DNA of 64,000 nt from Trema orientale. Its lineage: Eukaryota; Streptophyta; Magnoliopsida; Rosales; Cannabaceae. The position numbers and the translations under genes are program-made. The stretch spans positions 39,765 to 103,764 of the forward strand of contig JXTC01000195.1 of assembly GCA_002914845.1 (NCBI GenBank). Direction: 5' to 3'. Under the pieces are notes generated by a model, which was given only the letters and a program-made list of their open reading frames with translations, was not told the origin of the DNA and ran no database searches. Shown in pieces: positions 45,960 through 64,000 of this stretch; position 1 is the first letter of the stretch, and each line of letters starts with the position of its first letter.

Positions 45960-46670
45960 CGCACAAAATAGAGCAATGTCACGAGGTATCATTAGTGTCC
46001 AACACCATATAATATGTATGTTTGTTATTAACTGCTTTTAATCACATATCAGGTGAGATTGAGTAGGACACACTCTATTAGTTAAAATTAGCTAATAAGA
46101 GACACATACTTTATGTGGTGTTTGGTACCATATAGTGCCTTATAGTTTTTACCCCACAAAATATACACAATATTATAAGGCACTATTACTGTCATGATAT
46201 ATTTGTTTGTTACTAGCTCATTTTAATCACATATTAGATGGGACTGAGTATGTCCTACTCAATTAATTAAAATCAGCCAATAAGAGACACATACCTTATG
46301 TAGTACTGAACACCATATAGTACTTCATAGCCTTATTCCACAAAATCTATACACAATAAAGTATTATTGATTTTAGCCATACATTATTTTTGAAATAGGG
46401 CCCCATCATGAACATGGGTGACTGAAAAATCATGTACATCATTGTGTATGAATGTTATGTGTGTCCGTAACATTAATCTTAAAATAAAGATCAATATAAT
46501 GGGGTCAACATTGGTACTCAACACAATATGACGTGTTCGTGAGTAAATATAATTAATAGACTAGGTCTTACACAAGCCTCATAAAATGTAATTATAATCT
46601 CCAAGTAACGTACTGATACATCATCTTTTATTTGGTACCGTATAATGCCTTATAGCATTACTCTAGAATT
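45960..46670. repeat. Dispersed repeat in three imperfect tandem copies
   Basis: Copies at about 45970-46165, 46180-46365 and 46500-46665 share TTAATCACATAT.AG, TTAAAAT.AGC.AATAAGAGA, CACATAC.TTATGTAGT, ACACCATATAGT and CTTATAG. The family also appears in ANT1-D intron 2 and at 17510. It resembles a MITE that has multiplied locally; termini were not resolved. Confidence 0.6.
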
Positions 46671-47329
46671 ACTAGTTTATTTGGTTGAGCTTTGCTATGC
46701 CTGTTGCAAACATGTCTATTACGTTTAGGGTATTTATAAAGAATGTCCCCTTTTCTCACCTTATTTTAAGAAATAGCCTTTTTTTTTTTTACACCCATCC
46801 AATAAATTTATATATATATATAATTTTTTTGCAAAATAATCGGTTTTTAGTAGATCAAATTTTTGGGCTTCTTACAAAATTCTAAGCCCAAACTACCAAA
46901 AATTGAAAAATCCTAGATGGGCTGAATTATTTGAAAATCCCGGATTGATTTAGAAAAATATCATTTTTAAAAGTATATCTAGAAAAATAACATTTTAATA
47001 AATATTTAGAAAAATATCACTTTTCCTTTAGAATTAGTATTTTCACTCAAAGTAACCACTTGGGTTATATTTCATATCTGTACATGAATTCTTCACCGAG
47101 CGAGGACGTTTAAGGATAACTGTTGGTTGGTGGCTACGTAAGGGTCATTTCATTTAGCTAAGCACCCCTTTGCCTTCTATGCAATTCAATCAAAGTCGCG
47201 TCGTCTATAAGCGCATTAAAAAAAAAAATAAAAATAAAAAAGGAAAGAAAAAAAAAAAAAAGGTGCATTTCAGCAATAAAAAGGATTTTCCCGCTCACTT
47301 ATTTTCAATATCTGAACTCAAAAGCGCGG

Positions 47330-47333
<4 letters not shown>

Positions 47334-47373
<40 letters not shown>

Positions 47374-47483
47374 GAATCGATAGGGAGGTTGTGCAGGAGC
47401 TTGGCGTCGTTCAGCAACCATCTCGAAACCAGCTGCGACGCCCTCAAGCAATCCATTAACCGTCGCGCCATCCCTCTCGGTAC

Positions 47484-47518
<35 letters not shown>
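47334..47518 (+). repeat. (AG)n and (CT)n microsatellites flanking a first coding exon
   Basis: An AG run of 35 bases (47334-47368) ends in the A of the start codon of the SKA3-like gene. A CT run of 32 bases (47487-47518) begins seven bases after the exon 1 donor. The two are exactly complementary and could pair in the pre-mRNA, looping out the 112-base coding part of exon 1. Confidence 0.9.
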
Positions 47519-47520
<2 letters not shown>

Positions 47521-50471
47521 TTTTCTTTTTCCCCTTTCCCTTTCACTTTCTCGGCAACCAAACAGAAATAAAAGAAAATCACCACAACCACACTTTGAAT
47601 AATCTCACATTACATTCCGTGTCTTCAATTTTGCCGATATAACATATATATATATATACCTATTTTTTATACTTCTCCTTACAGATTCGGCATCGTCGAC
47701 CTTCATACAATGTCTGAATCGGAGGGTTTCGAGCGCCAGTACCGAACTGAACCTTCTGGAATCCATGTCGTTTGGAACTGTTTCTTTTGAGGAACTGTTA
47801 GGGCACTGCAACGAGGTCTACAAGAACAATCAGATCCATCTTCTCCACCTTCAGGATCGCCTCAAGCCCTTAGGATACGTCCCTGGTACTAATTATTCCT
47901 TAAGATTCTCTTCTCTTTTTTTTTTTTTTTTCCCCTTTTTGTTTCTCTAATTATTAAGAAATTTCTTGATTTATTTTATCGTATTAAAAAAAAAATTATG
48001 TAATTAAATATTTTTTTTGGGGGGGTGGTGGGGAACTTTGGTATAGAATTGGAGGTCGAAGATGAAAATGAGCTTCTCAACAAGAATTCATCAATGGCGC
48101 TTGATTTAAATCCGAAGGTCATGAGTTCAAACCAGGGACAAGTTTCTTTGGATGACGACGACTTGTATCCTTGTCCGAAACATTGTTTGACGTATGAGAA
48201 ATTCGACAAAGATTAATCGGAGAATTTCGTTTCTTTTTGAAAGTATGTTGATCGTAAACAATTAGAAAATTAGAATAAAATGAAGATGTTGATTCAAGCC
48301 CAAAACCAGGTCAGCCAACATTACTGTCACTGGTTTTTCTTAATTTCCTTTCAACAGATTCGACGAGTCATTGAGTTTGAAGAAATTTGGCCTTTCCAAT
48401 GTTTGTCTTGCCTCTTTGGCATCTGAAGGTAAGTTTGCAAGCCTTTTGGTTTATAATTTCTCGAAATGAGAATTTATTTTCTTGAGGATAATGTTGGAGA
48501 AGCTTTTTGCTTTCTCAAAATTTACCCTTTATTTTCTTATTCCTTTTTTTTTTTTTCTGATGCAGCAAATAGTAAGATTGATGATCTAGATGTATATCTG
48601 CAAGAACCCAAGAGGTTAGCTCACAAAATCTCAAAGTTGATTGTCTTGTAAAGGAACTTGTACTTTGTTTTATTAATCTTGTTTGTGATACTTACTATAC
48701 CGTCAGAGGCGATTTATTACTCTTTTTGCACTCTATAGAGACAGGTCAGAGGACTTTAAGGTACCAGATTATCCAAACTTGGGTTCCAAAGGGAAAATGC
48801 ACTTAGATTTTGGTAGGCTAGCTTTATCAATGCATGTTATTCACAAGTTCATTATTCCGAATATGAACGTCTAATGATTTCTGTCCTTGCTCCCTCTACT
48901 GATGCAGAGGAAGTTGACGACGATTTAAAGCCTGTCCAAGCTCCTTCGGTAACTATAAAGTTGTCTATGAATGATTACGAGAACCTCCCTTCCTATATGA
49001 AAGGTCTAGCATCATGGGAGGTATGAAGTTGTCCTTAAATGTGTCTTCGTGATTCAACCTACATCTGTTTAAAACAATTATCTGATCATGATATTTAGTT
49101 TGTGAATGGTTCTTATTTTATAGCTAGCTAGGAATGCTGATTTAAAACCTTCTGAACTAAATACTAATGACTGAAAATAATCAGAGACTACAATGTAACT
49201 TTTTTCACATTGCCAATGTAGTACAGTGAGTTTTTTTTTTTCCCCGGAAAGAAAGTGAGTTTATAGAGAAGAAAGTGGTAATTTTTGGGGTCCTAGCAGG
49301 ATTATATGAGCGGAAAATTTTCTAGCGACGTACCAAGTTGCTTCTTGGTACGTCCTTTTCTTGTTCCTTCTTAGTCAGTCTACGTGATGAACGGTTCTGA
49401 TGTTTGACTTTGACTGGTTTATTATCGTTTCCTATCTCTCATCTTACTGGACGTTAATTTTACCACATTTTCATCAAGCATTAGAATGACGTAATGGGCC
49501 TTCTCCGGAATGAAGATGAAGAGTTCTGATTATATAATGATTGTGTTGCATTTCATATTCTTTCTAGTTATAATTTTCTAGCTGAGGATAATTGTCTAAA
49601 TTCTTTGCATTTTTCTTGCGTTCTATTTAACTTAAAAACTGCAAGGATCTGCTCACGGCCGTTGACAAGATCAATTCAAGCCTGAACCAGAGAAAAAATG
49701 GAAGTCATTTCTTTGGCCAAGATGAAATTTCATCTCTGGGATTAGGTAAGTACCTGCTATGAACTCTGAACTCTGATCTCTCATCTCATGCTATTAAGTT
49801 TTACGTTAAATAACTACAAATAGCTTATTGACGCGGAATACGTATTTTAGGAATGTTATTATTATTAATTAGTTTTTATTTAATTATTAGGATTATTTTA
49901 ATTGAGTTACTAGATTTATATTTATTGTTTCCGTTAGTTTTCTGTTTTCATCTAGTTCCAGTTTTCTGTTTTCATCTAGTTCCCTAGTTGTGTTTAATTG
50001 TCACTATTTATGTAATTGTGTTTTAGATTATGAATGATTATTGAGTTTTCTCTTTTCATAGTTCTTTTCTCTCTAAGAGTTCTGTCTAATTCTCAATCTA
50101 TTCTCTTTCTTTTCTACCTATTGATCTGGTTCTGCCTTTAATTCTTTTCTACCAATTATTTTTTTTTCCTTATATTATCCTACATCACTTATACTTGCAC
50201 TGTTGCACATAAACACGAATTGTCATGATGGGTGGTGTCCGTGATTGGTATATACACAAATGTCTTTCACTGCCCCCATTTTCAACTGGAAAATATTTCT
50301 TTACACGTTGATAATAACATGTTCAGTCTCACTGAGATAACACATTCACGAGGTGCTGCTGTTTTTGTTGGTTTAGGGCCAAAAGCGAGGTCTTATCTGC
50401 TGCTGCTTGTCCGCATGAATCGTTTAGTTGTCGAGACTATAAATGGTTTGATTTGCTACCGAGTTTTATAG
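47368..50471 (+). CDS. SKA3: SKA3-like kinetochore protein, nine exons
   Basis: Exons 47368-47479, 47685-47885, 48047-48164, 48358-48428, 48566-48614, 48739-48812, 48908-49020, 49646-49745 and 50377-50471 keep frame through every junction and yield 310 residues. The N-terminal ~100 residues (SIGRLCRSLASFSNHLETSC, LGHCNEVYKNNQIHLLHLQD) are helical and coiled-coil-like, the middle is acidic and probably disordered, and the C-terminal ~95 residues form a compact conserved module (MNDYENLPSYMKGLASWEDL, DEISSLGLGPKARSYLLLLV, RLVVETINGLICYRVL). YMKG and the winged-helix-like character recall the microtubule-binding fold of SKA1, and the size and layout match what I recall of plant SKA3 (At5g06590). 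In Arabidopsis that locus adjoins UBP12, as it does here. The SKA complex couples kinetochores to spindle microtubules. The SKA3 assignment rests partly on synteny and is less certain than the gene model. Confidence 0.7.
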
Positions 50472-51631
50472 ATGAAAGAAATAATAGCCAGACAGGTTTT
50501 TGAGTCATTTTGGCTATCAATACTAAATTTTGTTGTTCGTCCATCTCTCAACCTCTTGACATACAACGCACGAGGTAGATATTACCGTCTACGAGAGAAT
50601 GTAGAACAGTTTCTCGTCTTCCCAAATCTTACCTTGAACATTGTATTTGTACAGGTGTACTTGAATTTATTTCAAACAAGAAAGTACAAATAAATATTTA
50701 ATTTTCTTCGGTTCAAGACGAGCAAGAAGAAATCGGTATTTTTCCTTTTTTATTTGGTTGCAAATGCGTGTCGAGCACAAATATAAGTTTCAACTTCGTG
50801 CACTATTTATTTTGTTCACCGGAATTCCGTTCTCATTTTTCCTTTTGCTCTGTTTTTTGTTTTTCCCCACAAGAACTAGGTGTTCGATATTACCATTTCC
50901 CTATTGTGTTATAACGTAGCAAAAGAACAAACAGAGATGCGCGAGTCTTCAGAAAAGAAAAGAATCAGCATTATCAATTGAGCAAGATGATCTATAAACA
51001 ATTCATACTGCCAAATAATATAATGCTTTCTACACAATCTTAAAGCCCGAGTCGTCACCTAGGACAAGATTTTCTTTTCTTTTTATTTTTTCCTCCATTT
51101 TGACACGTCGTGACTTAACAGGGAAAACTAGAAAAAGTAACTAAAATGTGGCCGACTATACCAGGATTCACATCCCCTCAAAATCTCCTTATGTACTGTG
51201 CTACATTACAATGGAGCTGTATATATGAAAAGCCACCGGCCTCTTAGAGCAAGGAGGTGTCTTCATATGGAAGAAAAGAAAAGGAAAAAAAAAAAAAAAA
51301 ACGAAGAGAACAGACCAGTACTCAAGCAGGGAGTAACAATAAATAGATAGGCTACACATCCAGGAGATGATCTCATGATGATCTCTCTCTCTCCCTGTTT
51401 CCCCCACAAGCATCAAAGCAATGAAAAAGAAAAATAAAAACCTAAAAAACCAACAATTTGAATGCCTATCCAAATCGCCTAAAAGATGAGCTTCGTGGTC
51501 TTCTTTTTTGAAACGGGCTCTACTTGTTTTTCCCTTCCTCACCATTTCCACCTAAAATATATATTGTGGCCGCAAGGACTGACTGCTTTGTATACCCTAA
51601 CGAGCCAAGCAGGGATCAGCAGCTGTAAACT
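50472..51631. other. Convergent 3' UTRs of the SKA3-like and UBP12-like genes
   Basis: The SKA3-like transcript probably ends just after AATAAA at 50689-50694. The UBP12-like 3' UTR extends leftwards from 51631; a minus-strand AATAAA (plus TTTATT at 51082-51087) is a candidate signal. A 116-codon minus frame at 51551-51201 lies inside that UTR and resembles no protein. Confidence 0.5.
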
Positions 51632-60447
<8,816 letters not shown>

Positions 60448-60860
60448 TGACGGAGAGCTAGGGTTCGTCCGATCGACGAATCTGAGAGACGAAAGCGATG
60501 AAAATGGAGGATGGGAAAATCAGCGAGAAAATTCGAAAGAAAATAAAGCCAAACAGGGGACTTTTGGAAAGGAGGTATAACACTCTCCCGAAGGAACTTG
60601 GCTCCCAAAAAAGGCTCGCAGAGAGTTTTTACTTCGCTCGGGCTCGGGGGCCAGGCCACAGAGGGGAGAAGGGTAGTTTCGGTATTTCGGAAAATATCAG
60701 GGGTATTATGGGGATGACGGGGCTGGCGTGTGGTGAATTTCTCTCCGATGCGATATCATGGTTGGGGATTGACCACTTAAATTGAGCCACGTTGAGGAGA
60801 GAGAGTGGATTGAATATACAATCAGCTGACGTGGCGGGTCCGGAGGTCACGTGCGCGACT
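60448..60860 (-). promoter_or_regulatory. 5' leader and promoter of the UBP12-like gene with ACGT elements
   Basis: Upstream of the minus-strand start at 60447 is a comparatively GC-rich region. A perfect CACGTG lies at 60848-60853 and a TGACGTGGC at 60827-60835, 13 bases apart and about 390-400 bases from the start codon. These are classic bZIP/bHLH targets (light, clock, abscisic acid or jasmonate). Function is inferred only from the motif. Confidence 0.45.
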
Positions 60861-61298
60861 GCTAAGGCCAAGATCAAGATGAGTCTGCAGTTCTTTCCTA
60901 GTACTGCCTTTTTTATATTTTTGGGTTTCGATTTTTTTTTTAATTATTTGTGGAATTAATTAAAATAGTTTTTTTTCGTATTAAAATATTTTTTTTTGTG
61001 TACGACTTTACGTATTTTTACTTTTCGTTTATTTGAGTCTTTTGTAATTTTTTTTTAATCGAAAGCGTAGTCTTTTGTATTTTAGTTGTACATAATCGTT
61101 AAGATAATGTTTTTTTGTGTACGACTTTTTTATGTATTTCACTTTTCTCTCTCTCTATTTATTTTACTATTTATTGTTATCTATTTTTGTATTTTTTTAT
61201 TCTAGTTATTTCATCCAGCAGTCGGTGACCGCTACTGAGCTCGCTCCATGGGCCAGGAGTTCGTACATTGAATTGGGCCTTGGGTTAAGTAGGCAATT
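60861..61298. other. Intergenic DNA, no gene seen
   Basis: T-rich spacer with a CTCTCTCTCT run near 61147. Two stretches with TTTTGTGTACGACTTT (60995 and 61113) form a local duplication. Confidence 0.5.
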
Positions 61299-61535
61299 GC
61301 CACTTTTTTCAAATATTTAACTAAATTTACCACCACCATTAGATTTTATCACTTTTAGGAAGGAATTAATCAAGAATGCATCAAGAATCCATCAAGATCA
61401 CCATCGATGTCAAGAATCTGTCAAGAATCCATCAAGAATCTATCAAGATTGTCAAGAATTTATCAAGAACCTATCAAGAATTCATAAAAAAAGTGGTATG
61501 GTGGTAGATTTAATTAATAAGGAAGAAAAAGTGGC
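61299..61535. mobile_element. MITE with internal TCAAGAATC minisatellite
   Basis: Left end GCCACTTTTTTC and right end GAAAAAGTGGC are inverted repeats, and the pairing extends to ACTAAATTTACCACCACC and GGTGGTAGATTTAATT. Between them are about ten imperfect copies of a TCAAGAATC(C/T)A word. A clear target duplication was not found. A relative sits at 16137-16340 in the opposite orientation. Confidence 0.7.
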
Positions 61536-64000
61536 TTCTAGCTAATTTTTTCTTAGGCTTTTTGGTTCAGGAATCCCGGCCAGCCCAATAACCAAACACG
61601 AGTTTCATTTAGGTTTAGTTTCACTTTTGGACCCAAACTATAGCGCGATTTCCAATTCGGCCCCTAAAAATTGAAATGTGTTGTTTTGTTACCCTTAAGA
61701 GTTAAGGGCCTTAGCTGTGATATTGTCTCTCGGTTTTAGCTCTTGAACTTTTCAGGGTGAATTATTCAAGGCTCCAACTAAGGCAATAAAAAAATTGTCA
61801 GAGGGACAACATTAGGACAATAAATGAGTCATGGGCCAAAATCTAACATTTGAAAGTTTAAGGGCAATATTAACATATTTTAAATTTTATGGGCCTAAGT
61901 GGAACTAACCTACAATTTGGAGGACAATGATCAAAATAATATGGAAGTATAAGCACTTGATTTTTTTTTTTAAATGTTTGTTTTAGTTAAATTTTGAGGA
62001 TATTATTATATTTTATCAGTTAAAAATTAACACAGGGTATTAATTTTCAGAAATTCGTAACCTCAGGGTAATATTTTGCAGAATTCAAACTTCAGGATTT
62101 AAATTGCATAACATCCAAACATGAGGGTATTTTTTTGCATTATCCTTTAACTGATATGAGAAATCAGCTGATATTTTGTATATTAACTAATATACTATAA
62201 CATACACTAAAAATAGAAAGAAACTATATATTTTCGCGTGCATTTTTACTTTTTATGGATTATCATTACCGAAATATTTTTATGCTGTGAAAAGGAAAAA
62301 TCTCATCTGAATTCTAACACTTCTACTCGTAAAATTACTATAAAGTTCTATAGTAACAATCAGTTATACACTAAAGTTAACCATATAAGTTTCTCAAAGA
62401 AATTAAGTACTGTACTCATAATGTCATTTTTTATTTTACCTACGACCACAAATATCTGTCGCTCAAAGTTAATACATACTAATCCCTTGTTTGTAGGAAT
62501 ATTGTTCTTTTCATCAATTATATATAGATACGACAAATTTAGTCCGAACTGAAGATGGAGTAACAAAATAGATATTTCAGCCAAAAAAAAAAAAGTAACA
62601 AAACATATTTATATATATTAACATGGTAAAAAGTTGAAATGAGATGTAGTAATTTTCAAATAGAAACAAGAGATTTCTGTGCTTGCTAAAGTTATTACAA
62701 AAGATTAGTCATAGTCTTAGGAATCAAATTACTCATTAGTCATTATAAACTCATTACTTAACTTTTCTCAAAGAAAGGGGAAACTGGTGAGTGTTGACCA
62801 TAGTAGTACTTTTTTGAAGTGGCCTGATATATATTTGAACGGATCTACATTGATTTGTCTCAGTAGTCATTAAGTAAAAAAAAATAAACTCATAAGAAAC
62901 TGAACTATTTTTTTTTTTTTTTTTCAAGTAATGGATTTAAACTGTTATTGCACTGTTTTGGTTAGTACAACTCTTTTTTGCCACGTCTTTTGCTTTTGTA
63001 AACGCGTGAAATATAATTTACTTTTTTTTAATTTTTTTAATTTTTTGTCCGTTTCCTTAAGCTACTTTTATTATTCTTTACGTTATTAGAGAACCAAAAT
63101 AATGCTTATGTAGATTCNTTTTTTTTTTTTTTTTTTGATCTTCATCGTATTCAAATTGCACCAAAAGAAAAAAAGGAGTTTAACTAATCCTATCCTATCT
63201 GCATGAGTACGGATTGAATTGGTTATAGTCAGTCTATAGTTATTAACTAGGGTTATGCTAAATAATTGGGTCCTAATTAAAATATTTAAATTAAATAAAG
63301 TTCTATATAAACTTCAAAATCTAAATTTCAAGAGTAATCTAAGGTTGTTTACAGATCGAGTATTGCCCTTACGATGAAAAAATGTCTCATCTATAAGTGT
63401 TATAAAAATTAATCTTCGTTACCATGCCACACATAAAAATTATTTACATTCCTGATTTCCTAACAAATTCTAAAACATAGTTTACTCCAACAAATTATAA
63501 ACTGCTTTTGCGGCAATTGCCTCATGTAGCATCCTACCAGTACTAGCTCGACGATCCTATTGTTATGCCTCTATTCGACTGTGGTCAAAATATTTCAACT
63601 TCTGATCTTGGTCGTTTTGACTGTGGTCAAAAAAATTTCGACCATGTCCGATTGCCTTTCCCCCCATGCCTCTTTTACTTACTTTTTCGACTTAGTTGAA
63701 AATTTTAGACTAGGTGAAGCGGAGTAAGTTTGGAATTCCAAAATTTTTATTACATAATTAAGGTTCGTAAATATCTCTTTAGAGGATTTATCCATTTCAT
63801 TTCATCACATGCTTTAAAAAAAGTTGGTCAAAATTGATAATATTCTATAATATAATATAATATAAAAAGGTTAGTAAAAAGTTTAAACTTCAATTTTAAT
63901 TGATATTTTTTTTTAATTGATATTTTTTTTTGAAAGGAATTGATAAAAATTTTAAATACGACTAAAATTACAAAGTATATGTTTTTAATATTTGCTTCTT
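61536..64000. other. Repeat-rich intergenic DNA to the window end
   Basis: 61610-62140 contains old dispersed repeats: a unit beginning TTTCACTTTTGGACCCAAAC and a second with GGGTAATATTTTGCAGAATT related to 18935-19230. Beyond 62150 I recognise nothing; open frames such as 62238-62552 are AT-rich chance frames. An ambiguous base at 63118 precedes a long T run. Confidence 0.5.

Noticed and set aside
51201-51551. 116-codon minus-strand frame downstream of the UBP12-like stop
   Set aside because: It lies in the inferred 3' UTR, is full of Phe from poly-T, and no splice links it to a conserved exon.
61360-61490. Repeated TCAAGAATC words as a possible regulatory array
   Set aside because: They sit inside inverted-repeat ends and recur at 16200-16330, so a mobile element explains them better.

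Overview
This window is a plant nuclear segment, almost certainly from a eudicot and probably from a draft assembly: it has one 26-bp N gap and four single Ns. The evidence is spliced genes with plant-specific family members (DYW pentatricopeptide protein, SPX protein, AMP1, UBP12/13), AT-rich intergenic DNA, dinucleotide microsatellites, and many short MITEs and SINEs. The species cannot be named from the sequence alone. All exon models below were derived by hand from reading frame, splice signals and family alignment recalled from memory; none is transcript-supported.

Layout. 0-1 kb: first exon of an SPX-type (BAH1-like) E3 ligase on the minus strand, running off the left edge. 4.7-12.5 kb: two plus-strand genes with non-coding first exons, an intronless-CDS DYW PPR protein and a SAM-domain protein; their 5' introns share a ~1 kb direct repeat, so this locus has been rearranged by duplication. 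13.6-35 kb: a tandem array of four ANT1-like amino acid transporter copies, two intact (19.7-21.6 and 31.0-35.0 kb) and two broken (14.5-16.1 and 25.7-27.6 kb). It is heavily invaded by MITEs, SINEs and CACTA-like DNA and contains a stray copy of the SAM gene 3' end. 35-40 kb: gene-poor. 40-44.3 kb: AMP1-type glutamate carboxypeptidase with ten exons and a strikingly GC-rich first exon. 44.8 kb: tRNA-Arg(CCU). 47.4-50.5 kb: a nine-exon kinetochore SKA3-like gene, convergent with a 32-exon UBP12/13 deubiquitinase on the minus strand (60.4-51.6 kb). 61-64 kb: repeats.

The genes do not form a pathway. The main biological threads are local amplification and decay of an amino acid/auxin transporter, and conserved microsynteny. 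From memory, the Arabidopsis homologues of SAM, ANT1 and UBP13 sit next to each other on chromosome 3, and those of SKA3-like and UBP12 sit next to each other on chromosome 5, so this window may keep an unsplit ancestral order. The most distinctive non-genic element is a nearly palindromic GC-rich MITE family (five copies here, 9-bp target duplications in the clear cases). Some copies carry a TATA-box-like core, and three lie just upstream of the intact downstream ANT1 gene. No strong evidence was seen for a wholly new multi-gene system.
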